A stretch of 48,388 bases of DNA from a bacterium (GCA_030535455.1 JAUNJY010000016.1:20192-68579); one strand, 5' to 3'; positions 35,465 through 43,684 are shown, counted from the first letter of the stretch. A program made the numbers and translations. Notes: generated by a model not told the origin, from the letters alone.

Positions 35465-36090
35465 AGTTGAATCTGCTGTTCCAACATTCCTACTCCCACT
35501 TTATAGTCATTGGCTGCCTTTCTATAATAATGCTCTGCCTTTTGTTTCTCCTTCTTTGCTTCATAGGACTTTGCAAGTAAGTACTCCAGATATCCTCGTG
35601 CCTTACCTCGGTGCTTCTCTATCCTCTCTTCTAATTCTGGAATATAAGTAACTGAGTGTTCAAATACAATTTCATAATGTCGTACGTATCGCATTCGCTG
35701 TTCTTCCGGTACTACATCTTTCATTTTTTCCACGATCTTCTTACATCTTTTCTGATCGTGTACTCCCATATAAAACTGAAATCCCTTACACAATAATTGA
35801 CATAACTGAGACGGATTTAATTTCATTTTCATCAACTCATTAAACTGTTCTCTCACTTTTTGTTCCTGCAATTGTGCCATATATGCACTAAGACGCAAAT
35901 ATTCTCTTGTATACATGGGGATCAATGCTTTGGCCCCATTGGTGTCTACTCTCTTAAAAAACTCTTCATAGTCTTTTTCCATCAATGCAGTATACATCTG
36001 AGTAAATATATTCTTTTTTAATATGGCAATGCCCACGGTCGATACAAGCATAATAGCAACGATCAAAAAAACCATGTCAGCTCCATTCAT
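35461..36090 (-). CDS. Membrane-anchored helical protein in the PTS operon, function unknown
   Basis: A 209-residue protein not recognised as a named family. One hydrophobic helix (about 5-25) at the N-terminus is followed by KKNIFTQ and a soluble, charged, almost wholly helical region, with the last third (YLLAKSYEAKKEKQKAEHYYRKAA) resembling a TPR unit. Predicted as a single-pass membrane protein with the helical part in the cytoplasm. The ATG at 36090 follows GGGAGG by 8 bases. It lies between EIID and the GH36 gene. In streptococcal Aga-type PTS operons a small single-pass YajC-like protein occupies a similar place; this one is longer and shows no YajC similarity by eye. Confidence 0.75.
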   Translation of the reverse strand: MNGADMVFLIVAIMLVSTVGIAILKKNIFTQMYTALMEKDYEEFFKRVDTNGAKALIPMYTREYLRLSAYMAQLQEQKVREQFNELMKMKLNPSQLCQLLCKGFQFYMGVHDQKRCKKIVEKMKDVVPEEQRMRYVRHYEIVFEHSVTYIPELEERIEKHRGKARGYLEYLLAKSYEAKKEKQKAEHYYRKAANDYKVGVGMLEQQIQL

Positions 36091-36113
36091 ATGCTCTTCC
36101 TCCCTTATAAACT

Positions 36114-36148
36114 GCAAAAGGCTAACATTCTCTTTGTCAGCCTTTTGC
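36114..36148. promoter_or_regulatory. Intercistronic hairpin downstream of EIID
   Basis: GCAAAAGGCT and AGCCTTTTGC are perfect 10-base arms around a 15-base loop, in the 67 bases between the EIID stop and the next start codon. No T run follows in the direction of transcription. It is more likely a processing or mRNA-stability element between the transporter genes and the downstream enzymes than a full terminator. Confidence 0.6.
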
Positions 36149-36157
36149 TTCTATGTA

Positions 36158-37027
36158 TTAACCGCAGATACCTAATACGGTCAGGACAACAGATAATATA
36201 AACATCACTAATAATACGCGGATTGGCTTATTCTTTTTACGTAAGTAGAAAAATGCTGCCATGGTGATGCCAAGTGGTAACATACCTGGCATAATCTGAT
36301 CTAAGACATTCTGAAGTTTAAATGTAGTTCCGCTAAACTCTGCAACATATGTTGTTTTAAAGCTTACATACTGTGCGGTCATTGCTCCTGTCATAATCAA
36401 TCCAAGAACCGTAAATCCTTTTGTAAATGCTTTAATCATTCCGGTTTCTAACATCTGTGCAATGTATGTACTTCCTAATTTCAAACCAAACATTGCTCCA
36501 AAGTAACGGATCAATACATTTGGAATATTGTAAATAAGAGCGAATAAAATAGGTCCAAGCCAAGAGCCACTCTGAGAAAATCCTAGTGCAATACCGGTTG
36601 CAACGATTCTTATTGCACCTGAGTAAATCGAATCACCAATTCCTGCAAATGGTCCCATCAATGCAACCTTGATTGACTCAATGGACGCATCATTAAATGG
36701 CTTTCCTGCCTCCAATGCTTCCTTACGTTCCTGTTCCATACTGATTGTTATGGCAAAGATAAATGGCGACATACCAGGAGTCGTATTAAAGAAATCCTGA
36801 TGTCTTGACATTGCTTCATAAAACTCGTCCGTCTCTTTTCCATAGATTTTTTCCAAATAAGGAATCATGATCCAGCCAAATGTAATACCTTGTTGTTTTG
36901 TGTAGGAGGTACAAAACATTAACCACATAGTTCTCCAGAAGATAGACCATGTAAGCTTAATCTGTTCTTTTGATAACCTTCTTTTTGATGAAAATACATC
37001 ATTCGTCTTTACCACTGTATTAGTCAT
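36158..37027 (-). CDS. PTS mannose-family EIID component
   Basis: A 289-residue membrane component of the mannose-family permease. The N-terminal soluble part has LTWSIFWRTMWLMFCTSYTKQQG and FNTTPGMSPFIFAI, followed by GPFAGIGDSIYSGAIR, all EIID hallmarks, and C-terminal hydrophobic helices ending LTVLGICG. With EIIC it forms the sugar channel. The start overlaps EIIC by 8 bases. In this family substrates range over mannose, glucose, fructose, amino sugars and uronic disaccharides, so the sequence alone does not fix specificity. Confidence 0.94.
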   Translation of the reverse strand: MTNTVVKTNDVFSSKRRLSKEQIKLTWSIFWRTMWLMFCTSYTKQQGITFGWIMIPYLEKIYGKETDEFYEAMSRHQDFFNTTPGMSPFIFAITISMEQERKEALEAGKPFNDASIESIKVALMGPFAGIGDSIYSGAIRIVATGIALGFSQSGSWLGPILFALIYNIPNVLIRYFGAMFGLKLGSTYIAQMLETGMIKAFTKGFTVLGLIMTGAMTAQYVSFKTTYVAEFSGTTFKLQNVLDQIMPGMLPLGITMAAFFYLRKKNKPIRVLLVMFILSVVLTVLGICG

Positions 37028-37886
37028 TGAAAAAGTCCTCGCTTTCCTCTAGATTTGCGTTTGTCTCACTATGGCCTGCCACTAGTTTTTTCGTCTTTTG
37101 AATCTCACTAAAAATAATCAACGCTGCAATGGCTGCACCGATAAATGAAATCTGAACAAGGGATAAGATCTTGGTCTGGCTGCTTGCCAACGTTACCACA
37201 TTGTCTGCATAAGTAGCACCAGTCACATTGTTATAGAAGAAGAAGGCACCCAAGCCAAATCCTAAGAAATAGTAAGGACAGATTTCCTTTTCCCAAAGTG
37301 ATTTCAGTAACAGAGCCATACCTAATCCAGGAAGCATGGTGGACGCAACCGTCATGGATTTTTGTATCCAGTCTGGAATTGCATTAACAAAAGCTCCAAC
37401 TGCATCTGTTCCTGCCCAGATACAGATAAATCCTAATAAAAAGTAGCAGATATGGAAGCCACAAAATTGTATGATCCATAAGTGTTTAAATCCTTTAATA
37501 TTTTTGTTTGCGATCAAACTTTCAAACTTTGGAACAAGGGAAGTTACTACGATCTTCATGGAAGAATACAATAAAGTTCCCAGCGCTGCCAACGGTAACG
37601 CCAATGTAATGGCCGTAGCCAGATCCTTTCCAAGCAAGATGGAAAATGCTGCTCCAAAGATGGATCCCAGTGTAAAATCAGTTGGCATTACGCCGCCTAA
37701 ACTAACATTTCCTAAGAATACAAGTTCCAGCTCTGCTGCTAAAATAATTCCTTCTTTTGGATGTCCCAACAATGCTCCCAAAATAGCCACACAAAATATT
37801 GGTCTTTGGAACATCGTATTGCCATACCAGTCAAAGAACTTGGTCAACATAAGTACAATACCAACGATTAATGCCTCTTTTAACAT
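37020..37886 (-). CDS. PTS mannose-family EIIC component
   Basis: A 288-residue polytopic membrane protein with about eight hydrophobic stretches. Family signatures include RPIFCVAILGALLGHPKEGIILAAELEL and LGNVSLGGVMPTDFTLGSI. It forms the translocation path together with EIID. It overlaps the EIIB gene by 7 bases and the EIID gene by 8, so B, C and D are translationally coupled. The acidic C-terminal tail (LEESEDFFND) is cytoplasmic. Confidence 0.94.
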   Translation of the reverse strand: MLKEALIVGIVLMLTKFFDWYGNTMFQRPIFCVAILGALLGHPKEGIILAAELELVFLGNVSLGGVMPTDFTLGSIFGAAFSILLGKDLATAITLALPLAALGTLLYSSMKIVVTSLVPKFESLIANKNIKGFKHLWIIQFCGFHICYFLLGFICIWAGTDAVGAFVNAIPDWIQKSMTVASTMLPGLGMALLLKSLWEKEICPYYFLGFGLGAFFFYNNVTGATYADNVVTLASSQTKILSLVQISFIGAAIAALIIFSEIQKTKKLVAGHSETNANLEESEDFFND

Positions 37887-38383
37887 CTCACTTTACCCCC
37901 CATTAGTTTAATGAAATCAATACGGCTGTCACTTGGAAGTGGCTGATGGATCACTTCAATTCCTAAGTCATGAATTTCAGCTACCACCCTTTCATCTTCC
38001 TTCGTCACATAAACTGACTCTGACACTTTTTTCTTAGTAGATAAGCCGCCACCGCCAATACGCCCATAATTTGCAATGTTTAATACTGGCTTTTCACTAA
38101 TCCCCTTGGCTACTTCTAACAAATCTGCGGGAGTATTGGAAATTACAAGAATACGTAAATTCTTTGATCTTGGATCATTAATAATTCCAATTACTTTTTC
38201 CAATGGCAAGATTGCCGCTTTTACTCCGGCTGGAGCAGCCATCTTTAAGGCACTTACCTGAATGCTATCGGCAGCAATTGTATCACTTGCCACGATTATA
38301 CGATCCACCCGTAACTCCTTTGACCACATCACAGCCACCTGTCCATGAATCAATCTGTCATCCACACGCATCATCTCAATCAT
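37880..38383 (-). CDS. PTS mannose-family EIIB component
   Basis: A 167-residue cytoplasmic phosphocarrier with phospho-H13 in RVDDRLIHGQV, and YGRIGGG in the middle, typical of EIIB of the mannose family. It passes phosphate from EIIA to the sugar during transport. The ATG at 38383 gives the standard N-terminus and follows AAGGAG by 9 bases; the 41 extra codons upstream have no similarity. It is preceded by manA with a 138-base gap, in which no strong terminator was seen. Confidence 0.95.
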   Translation of the reverse strand: MIEMMRVDDRLIHGQVAVMWSKELRVDRIIVASDTIAADSIQVSALKMAAPAGVKAAILPLEKVIGIINDPRSKNLRILVISNTPADLLEVAKGISEKPVLNIANYGRIGGGGLSTKKKVSESVYVTKEDERVVAEIHDLGIEVIHQPLPSDSRIDFIKLMGGKVRC

Positions 38384-38521
38384 ATCTTCTCTCTCCTTCT
38401 CTTGTTTAACTCTGAACCCATTGTAATTCGTGAAAATATAACAAGATATTCTTTTCCCCAAACGCCTAAAAAAAGCACCGCTTAATATAAAAAAATACCT
38501 TTTCATTTTCTTATTCTCGTA

Positions 38522-40273
38522 TTAAAGTTCTCTTCCATACACCTCAATTTGAGTAAGTGCCGGAAACGGAGAGGGATCTTCTGATTTTTTCAGATTGCCT
38601 AATCGAATCCAGGTAATATTCTTTTTATGAATCGTAAAGGAATGCGCCGTATCCGTTTTTTCCATCGTAAGAGGCTCCATTGTCCCATCTGAAAACCAAA
38701 GCACCGCACTGGTCCACCAGTTATCATGTGGAAAATCTGCTCTCGTCCATAGTACGATGTTATCAAATTCTACAGGTCTTCCAAACTCCAATAATAGCTC
38801 GGCATCTTCCTGTTTATTAATTCCCCAGGATTCATAAGGCCAAGAACCATGAGAGTGGTTGGCAATAATGCCATCAATCGCATTTCTTGCCGCAAAAACA
38901 GACTCTCCCCTTGTCTCAACGTTGGCGGAGGCATGTGGATAACATCCCCTCTCTCCATGTTGATCCATTACATTCTTGGCAAGATTTCTATAAATGCCAA
39001 TTTCATAAACATTCGCTTTTCGACAAGTCAAATAATGTCGTTCTCCTGTAAATGCCTTCTTGTTATAGCTTTTCTTCTTTTCTCCAAATGGTATTTCAAA
39101 CTCTACCTCTTCTTTTGTCATGTACACCAAAGCTTCATCCAGCGTGTCATCGATACGAACAATATAGTACTGATTTACTTCTGGTACATGAATGGTAATG
39201 GTATCTCCGATCTCATATACATCCTCGAAAGAAAGCACTGCAATGTCATCCTTCTGTATAACTGCCTTTGTTCGTCCTACCCAGTCCTTTACCGTGATAC
39301 CGATTTGACCTTTTTCAATTTTTTTCTCTTTCTGTACCGGTGTAGAACAAAAAATTGTGAAGTCTCCTGTCAACTCACATACCCCATAATCTGCTGGTAC
39401 AATAAGATGTTGTCCCTTCGTCACACTTTTTGTACCAATTTTACCGCTTCCCTCTAAAACACTAATATTTGCAAATGTTGTGCCGAATTTATGTTTCCAA
39501 GTTCCATGCACTTCATAGCGGTCTACCGTATAATACGAACATGTTTGTAAATGTTCCTTGGTCACCTCTTCCGACCTTAGATACGCTCTTTGTGACGGTG
39601 CTTCTATAAATGGCGTTTCTATTACGTTTAAAAAATCCTTTATATGTAATGGGCGTAGCTCCCCATGATATTTTCTTTTATAATCATAAACCCGATACGT
39701 TATATTGCTTGACTGCTGGGTTTCGAGCAATAAAGTTCCCCCTTTAATTGCATGTATACATCCAGGCTCAATCTGAAAAAAGTCCCCTTTCTTGATTGGT
39801 ACCTCTCGAATTAATTCTTTCCATCTTTCTTCCTGAATCAGTTTCTCTAATTCTTCTTTCTCTTTTGCATAGTGCCCAATTACAATCGTTGCACCCTCTT
39901 TACAGTCAAGGATATACCAGCATTCTGTCTTACCCAATTCACCATTCTCATGTTCAGATGCATAGGCATCATTGGGATGAACCTGAATACTTAGGTCCTC
40001 TTTTGCATCAATCAACTTCACCAAAAGTGGAAACTGCTCTCCCATGCAATGCTCCTGATTTCCAAACAGTTCCGGATATTGCTCCCATAGCTTCTGTAGT
40101 GTCATCCCTGCAAATTCACCAGAAACCACTGTGCAGTCTCCGTCTTTATGTCCACTAACTGCCCAGCATTCACCGACATTTCCCGATGACAGCTCATATC
40201 CAAACTCCTTTAATCTCTCCCCTCCCCATATGGTTTCTTTTAAAATAGGTTCTAAAAATATAAGTTCTGACAT
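38522..40273 (-). CDS. manA: Mannose-6-phosphate isomerase fused to a discoidin/CBM32-like domain
   Basis: Residues about 1-310 are a class I phosphomannose isomerase: ILKETIWGG, the zinc-site segment LSIQVHPNDAYA, KTECWYIL and EPGCIHAIKGG. This converts mannose-6-phosphate to fructose-6-phosphate. The usual enzyme ends near 310-320, but here 583 residues are encoded. The extra part has a linker barrel (about 320-430) and a C-terminal about 140-residue domain resembling F5/8-type-C/CBM32 (AARNAIDG, LLLEFGRPVEFDNIVLWTR, SAVLWFSDG, ending ALTQIEVYG). No signal peptide, so the carbohydrate-binding-like domain is cytoplasmic. AAAGGTGGAG precedes the ATG at 40273. It is the first gene of the PTS/glycosidase run. 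Confidence 0.9.
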   Translation of the reverse strand: MSELIFLEPILKETIWGGERLKEFGYELSSGNVGECWAVSGHKDGDCTVVSGEFAGMTLQKLWEQYPELFGNQEHCMGEQFPLLVKLIDAKEDLSIQVHPNDAYASEHENGELGKTECWYILDCKEGATIVIGHYAKEKEELEKLIQEERWKELIREVPIKKGDFFQIEPGCIHAIKGGTLLLETQQSSNITYRVYDYKRKYHGELRPLHIKDFLNVIETPFIEAPSQRAYLRSEEVTKEHLQTCSYYTVDRYEVHGTWKHKFGTTFANISVLEGSGKIGTKSVTKGQHLIVPADYGVCELTGDFTIFCSTPVQKEKKIEKGQIGITVKDWVGRTKAVIQKDDIAVLSFEDVYEIGDTITIHVPEVNQYYIVRIDDTLDEALVYMTKEEVEFEIPFGEKKKSYNKKAFTGERHYLTCRKANVYEIGIYRNLAKNVMDQHGERGCYPHASANVETRGESVFAARNAIDGIIANHSHGSWPYESWGINKQEDAELLLEFGRPVEFDNIVLWTRADFPHDNWWTSAVLWFSDGTMEPLTMEKTDTAHSFTIHKKNITWIRLGNLKKSEDPSPFPALTQIEVYGREL

Positions 40274-40307
40274 AGTACTCCACCTTTCTATCAAAGTGTT
40301 TCCATAC

Positions 40308-40332
40308 TACTTCTAGACCTATAGTAGAAGTA
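40308..40332. promoter_or_regulatory. Candidate operator upstream of manA
   Basis: TACTTCTA and TAGAAGTA are perfect 8-base arms separated by 9 bases, 35-60 bases upstream of the manA start. The half-sites are about one and a half helical turns apart, centre to centre. It is a plausible site for the YesN-like regulator or another local regulator. The same arms were not noticed elsewhere in the window. Confidence 0.4.
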
Positions 40333-40607
40333 CCCCTATCATAAAAACCTCTAAAAAATGGACCGATATCTATAAAAAAACTTCCCTTAGTAACTTCCTT
40401 TACTCAAAAATAGGTTTCGTCTATATTAAAAGGGGATCGAGTATTTTTCTTTCAGTACAAAGGATAATATAAAAAAGCTTTCTGATTCAGATTGGTAGCA
40501 ACATAGTTATAAAAGATATCTGTGTATAGGTAATCTGTTCCACGTCCTCATATTTTAGAGCTTCTCTGGCTGCCAAAGCAGAGAGGATTGCAGTAAATAC
40601 TTCCATC

Positions 40608-40656
40608 AAAAAGAGGCCTGATTGCTTGGACGTATATAACCCCAAGCAATCAGGCC
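40608..40656 (-). terminator. Strong 15-bp hairpin with T run
   Basis: GGCCTGATTGCTTGG and CCAAGCAATCAGGCC are perfect 15-base arms around a 12-base loop; on the minus strand the stem is followed by TCTTTTT. It would block minus-strand read-through from the accessory region into manA. The bases 40333-41056 otherwise contain no supported gene. Confidence 0.8.
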
Positions 40657-40776
40657 ATTATCTAATACTCATATACTTTTTTTAGATATAGAACTTTTGT
40701 CGCAAAACTGTCGAAACCTAAAAATGATACCCCAGAATGCCTTATTTTACAGGGTTCTACAAAATTACACAAAATA

Positions 40777-40832
40777 TACTTATCCTCCCCTTTTTTAAGA
40801 CCCCCCTTGCATCCCCAGCGAGGGTCTTTTCA
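40777..40832. repeat. Terminator-like unit, copy 2 of the 56-bp duplicated sequence
   Basis: It is identical to 23050-23105 except for two bases, which turn the stem arm GACCCTCG into GACCCCCC and so damage the hairpin. It is preceded by GGTTCTACAAAATTACACAAAA, related to GGTTCTACAAAG near 23160, and lies at the left edge of the accessory gene region. Confidence 0.7.
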
Positions 40833-41056
40833 TGTTTAATTTCCGATTATCTGCTGTAACAGTATTCCAACGCACGCTAATGTTGCATATTTTCCATTGC
40901 AGCTCTTCTTCTGCCCTAAACTATCCACTCACAAACTTAAAATAAAAACAAATAAAGAGACATTTCCTTTTTCATTAAGAAAACACCTCTTTCTCTTATA
41001 TAAAACAGGCTATGTTTATCTAATTAAACATATAATTTTTACTTAAGTCTTCATTC

Positions 41057-41560
41057 CTACTTTGAATCGCCATAAGTTATTTGATATATAAATGACCTAA
41101 ATATAATAAATCCGGCATTTGCAGGCAAGGAAATCCTAGCAAGCATTATTGCAATAAGCGCAAGTACTCCTCTCATCCAAAGATTAACTCTTATAAGTAT
41201 AATAGGTGAAATACTAGATATACCTGAATAAATACTTATCCAAAATAATGTAAATCCTAAATAAACATAAAAATAACTTTTGCACCATTGATTTTTTGAA
41301 AAGAATCCAACTATATCTTTTCTTGCGATTATAAATAATATAATGGCTGCAATGAAACCAATAATACTTAATATTATACTTTTATCTAATCGCATTACCC
41401 CCATGATTATTATTCCATTAATAAAAACACATAAAAGTCTTGACTCAAACACTGCAATTGATTCAATTTCTTCTTGTCCATTATCTGCGTGATTCTTACT
41501 GTTAACAGCCTTAAATAACATAATGATAAAAAAGAAGGTCACAATAATACTTTCTAACAT
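41057..41560 (-). CDS. Hypothetical multi-pass membrane protein
   Basis: A 167-residue protein with about five hydrophobic helices (near 4-20, 40-58, 60-78, 95-115 and 120-145) and a short charged loop (NSKNHADNGQEEIES) after the first. No family is recognised. GAGGGGG lies about 8 bases before the ATG, which supports translation. Base composition is more AT-rich than the genes before 40 kb. It could be an immunity-type membrane protein given the toxin-like debris next to it, but that is only a guess from context. Confidence 0.65.
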   Translation of the reverse strand: MLESIIVTFFFIIMLFKAVNSKNHADNGQEEIESIAVFESRLLCVFINGIIIMGVMRLDKSIILSIIGFIAAIILFIIARKDIVGFFSKNQWCKSYFYVYLGFTLFWISIYSGISSISPIILIRVNLWMRGVLALIAIMLARISLPANAGFIIFRSFIYQITYGDSK

Positions 41561-41618
41561 ATAATCTTCCCCCTCATTTCTAAAGAAATAGTGTTCTCAC
41601 TTCATTCCTCACTAAAAT

Positions 41619-42175
41619 TTACCAAATATTCCATTTGCATATACCATCCACTCTTCCATCTGCCCAAGCGTCTAAGCCTAATGAAACAATTCTACCTAAT
41701 GTCATACATGATACCATCATATTTAAGACTACATTGTTCGAGCATACCTTTTTTTTGCAGTCGTTACTACACCTGATGCACTACCACCGATTAGAGTCTT
41801 TAGTTGCTTACTATTAGCAATCTTCGGACAGATATTCTGTGCAAACTTAACGGCAGACTCTTTTGTATTCTTCTTTATTAAATACATACTTGCCGATGTT
41901 GGAATCCCTGCGAGATTAATTATAAAAGATACCCAACTTCTTGGAATATTACCACTCTTCAACACATTATATGCCTTTGTAATAGATCCTTTAGCTAAAT
42001 AGATAGCCATTCTTATTCCCATCAGCAATATCAATATTATATGCTGTTACTGAACCAATTGAAGACAATGCTCATGCGTTGTCTAAAACTGCATTTATTA
42101 AATTCGATGAGAAAGTAAAAACGAAATCAATTCCTGACAAAATTATAGCAGTATCAATTATAGCAGCTGCTCTGT
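41619..42175 (-). pseudogene. Decayed gene, broken by frameshifts and a stop
   Basis: On the minus strand a coherent protein can be followed only by changing frame. An upstream segment (DTAIILSGIDF..., ending at a TGA near 42073) resumes as ALSSIGSVTAYNIDIADGNKNG, switches frame near 42010 into YLAKGSITKAYNVLKSG..., runs to GSASGVVTTAKK at an A8 run (41749-41756), then switches again into VCSNNVVLNMMVSC...DGRVDGICKWNIW before a stop at 41619. The uninterrupted part alone is an about 98-residue frame without a ribosome binding site. The family is not recognised. It looks like the C-terminal part of a larger protein. Confidence 0.6.
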
Positions 42176-42357
42176 TTATCTTTAAAGTCTATACTAGTCC
42201 ATTCACAATATAGCCCAACTATAATTGCGATTACATATATCACTTTAAAACCTAGTGACTTATCCAAATCACTCCATAGTACTAAAAGAGATATAAAAGC
42301 CAATATTAGTACTCCCATTTTAATTATAGCGGGCAATGCACTTAAAAGTCTTTTCAC
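42154..42357 (-). CDS. Small two-helix membrane protein
   Basis: A 67-residue protein starting with GTG, supported by AGGAGG four bases upstream. Two hydrophobic helices (about 10-28 and 36-52) are followed by a charged tail. No family recognised. The final codons overlap the start of the decayed gene in another frame, so the C-terminus may be an artefact of the rearrangement that produced the pseudogene. Confidence 0.55.
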   Translation of the reverse strand: MKRLLSALPAIIKMGVLILAFISLLVLWSDLDKSLGFKVIYVIAIIVGLYCEWTSIDFKDKQSSCYN

Positions 42358-42383
42358 TTTTCCTCCTAATGTGTCTTTATAAG

Positions 42384-42533
42384 TTAATACTTAGTAAAAA
42401 CATAACCATTATTTCTTTTATTATCAACTTTATCAATACATTTTGCAATCAACATACCGTATGATAAACTTACCATAGTGAGCATAAGATTTACAATTGT
42501 AGATACTAATGGTTTCATTTTCTGATCTACCAT
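42384..42533 (-). CDS. Possible 49-residue membrane peptide
   Basis: The open frame begins MVDQKMKPLVS and has one hydrophobic helix (about 9-30) with a basic, polar tail ending NNGYVFTKY. There is no clear ribosome binding site, and a GTG or an internal ATG could also be the start. It lies 26 bases before the 67-residue gene. Composition looks protein-like, but its expression is unproven. The spacer 42534-42655 holds nothing recognisable. Confidence 0.3.
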   Translation of the reverse strand: MVDQKMKPLVSTIVNLMLTMVSLSYGMLIAKCIDKVDNKRNNGYVFTKY

Positions 42534-42655
42534 CACGTTTCATTTAAAAATAAGTGGTTCCTATATTACCTGCTTTTTTTGACTGTATTATAGCTTTTTT
42601 TATACCATTCCATTTTTAATTTATTAGTCTTACTATCATCTGAAAAAATCGGAAT

Positions 42656-43135
42656 TTAAACAATTAATGTTGGATCTGCACCAAACCATGTTTGTACATC
42701 ATTTTCTTCAGTACAATTATTGAGCCAGGCTATTCCAAATTTATATTCATCTGTTGTTGTTGTTTCTAATACTACATATCCAACCCCATCATGTAAATAT
42801 TCAGTATCATAATCATAGTATTCAGATAATCTCATTCCGTTTAGGAAATAGCCTGTATCCCCTTCCATTCCAATTGAAAGCTTTACTTTTTCTTTATAAA
42901 AACTCTTCAATTCCAAATTTTCTCCTGATTCAATATCATCATTTGTATTTGGAGTATAATTAATGATGCGGCATGAAATTATATGTCTGTGTCCGTCTGG
43001 CTTAAATGATACTCTTATAAGGTATCTTCCATCTAACTCGGTACATGATTTATCATACTCTATAGCAAGTGCTTTATATTCTATTTCTTCATTGTCGTAC
43101 AAAATTTTAATTTTCCCTAATGGTGTTAATAACAT
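42656..43135 (-). CDS. Hypothetical acidic cytoplasmic protein
   Basis: A 159-residue, strongly acidic soluble protein with many short beta-type segments (GKIKILYDNEEIEYKAL, RYLIRVSFKPDGHRH, GVGYVVLETTTTDEYKFGIAWL). No signal peptide, membrane segment or known motif. GGAGG lies 5 bases before the ATG, so it is probably expressed. Small acidic soluble proteins in such islands are often immunity or antitoxin proteins; here that is only a contextual possibility. Confidence 0.65.
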   Translation of the reverse strand: MLLTPLGKIKILYDNEEIEYKALAIEYDKSCTELDGRYLIRVSFKPDGHRHIISCRIINYTPNTNDDIESGENLELKSFYKEKVKLSIGMEGDTGYFLNGMRLSEYYDYDTEYLHDGVGYVVLETTTTDEYKFGIAWLNNCTEENDVQTWFGADPTLIV

Positions 43136-43195
43136 TTATACCTCCACAAATCCCAGGTTGTTTTAATCTAATCATATCATTTTCTTAAAGAAGTT

Positions 43196-43684
43196 CTACA
43201 ATAAATGTAGTTGATGACATTGCTCTAAATACTCCTCTAATATAAATATACTATATTGATTTGCTTGTCTCTCTGCGTCCATCTCTGTTAATTTCAGACT
43301 ATTAACCCATTGGAAATAATGTGTTAATTCATGTGCTATACTCTCCAATATAGCTAGCTTAGCCGCATCCTTTCCCTTTTTTTCAACAAGTTCGCAATAA
43401 TCTCCAGTGGCAATTCTTATATACGGTTCAACCAATGGATCTTCTGGTTCAAAAAAAGTACCAACTGCAGTATCGTTATCCATTGTCTTTAATTGGTATG
43501 AAGATTTCACATAAATAGGCACTCTTATCGGAAAATAGAACTCTTTCCTTATCCATCTACAAAAATTTTTACATGAAATTTTTACTTCTTCATTAACATC
43601 TTTGTCAAACCTCAATCTTACGCTGGTTCTAACTTCCTTATCCTTGTACTTTGATTTCCATTTTTGAAGTGTCCAAATATGCAT
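43196..43684 (-). CDS. Putative HExxH metalloprotease-like protein
   Basis: A 162-residue soluble protein with AHELTHYFQWVN (residues about 118-129), a zinc-metallopeptidase HExxH, followed about 15 residues later by EMDAERQAN, whose Glu/Asp could be the third zinc ligand as in gluzincin-like or SprT/ImmA-like proteins. The N-terminal half has VRLRFDKDVNEEVKIS and PIRVPIYVKSSYQL. No signal peptide. AAGGAG lies 6 bases before the ATG. The family is not recognised by name. It is 60 bases upstream of the acidic protein gene, and the two may be one operon. Confidence 0.65.
   Translation of the reverse strand: MHIWTLQKWKSKYKDKEVRTSVRLRFDKDVNEEVKISCKNFCRWIRKEFYFPIRVPIYVKSSYQLKTMDNDTAVGTFFEPEDPLVEPYIRIATGDYCELVEKKGKDAAKLAILESIAHELTHYFQWVNSLKLTEMDAERQANQYSIFILEEYLEQCHQLHLL

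Noticed and set aside
38849-39457. A 202-residue plus-strand open frame inside manA
   Set aside because: It is antisense to a well-supported coding region and has no ribosome binding site or domain.
40487-40606. A 39-residue minus-strand open frame (MEVFTAILSALAAREALK...)
   Set aside because: No ribosome binding site; it starts immediately after the T run of a strong terminator and has no recognised similarity. It may be a gene remnant.
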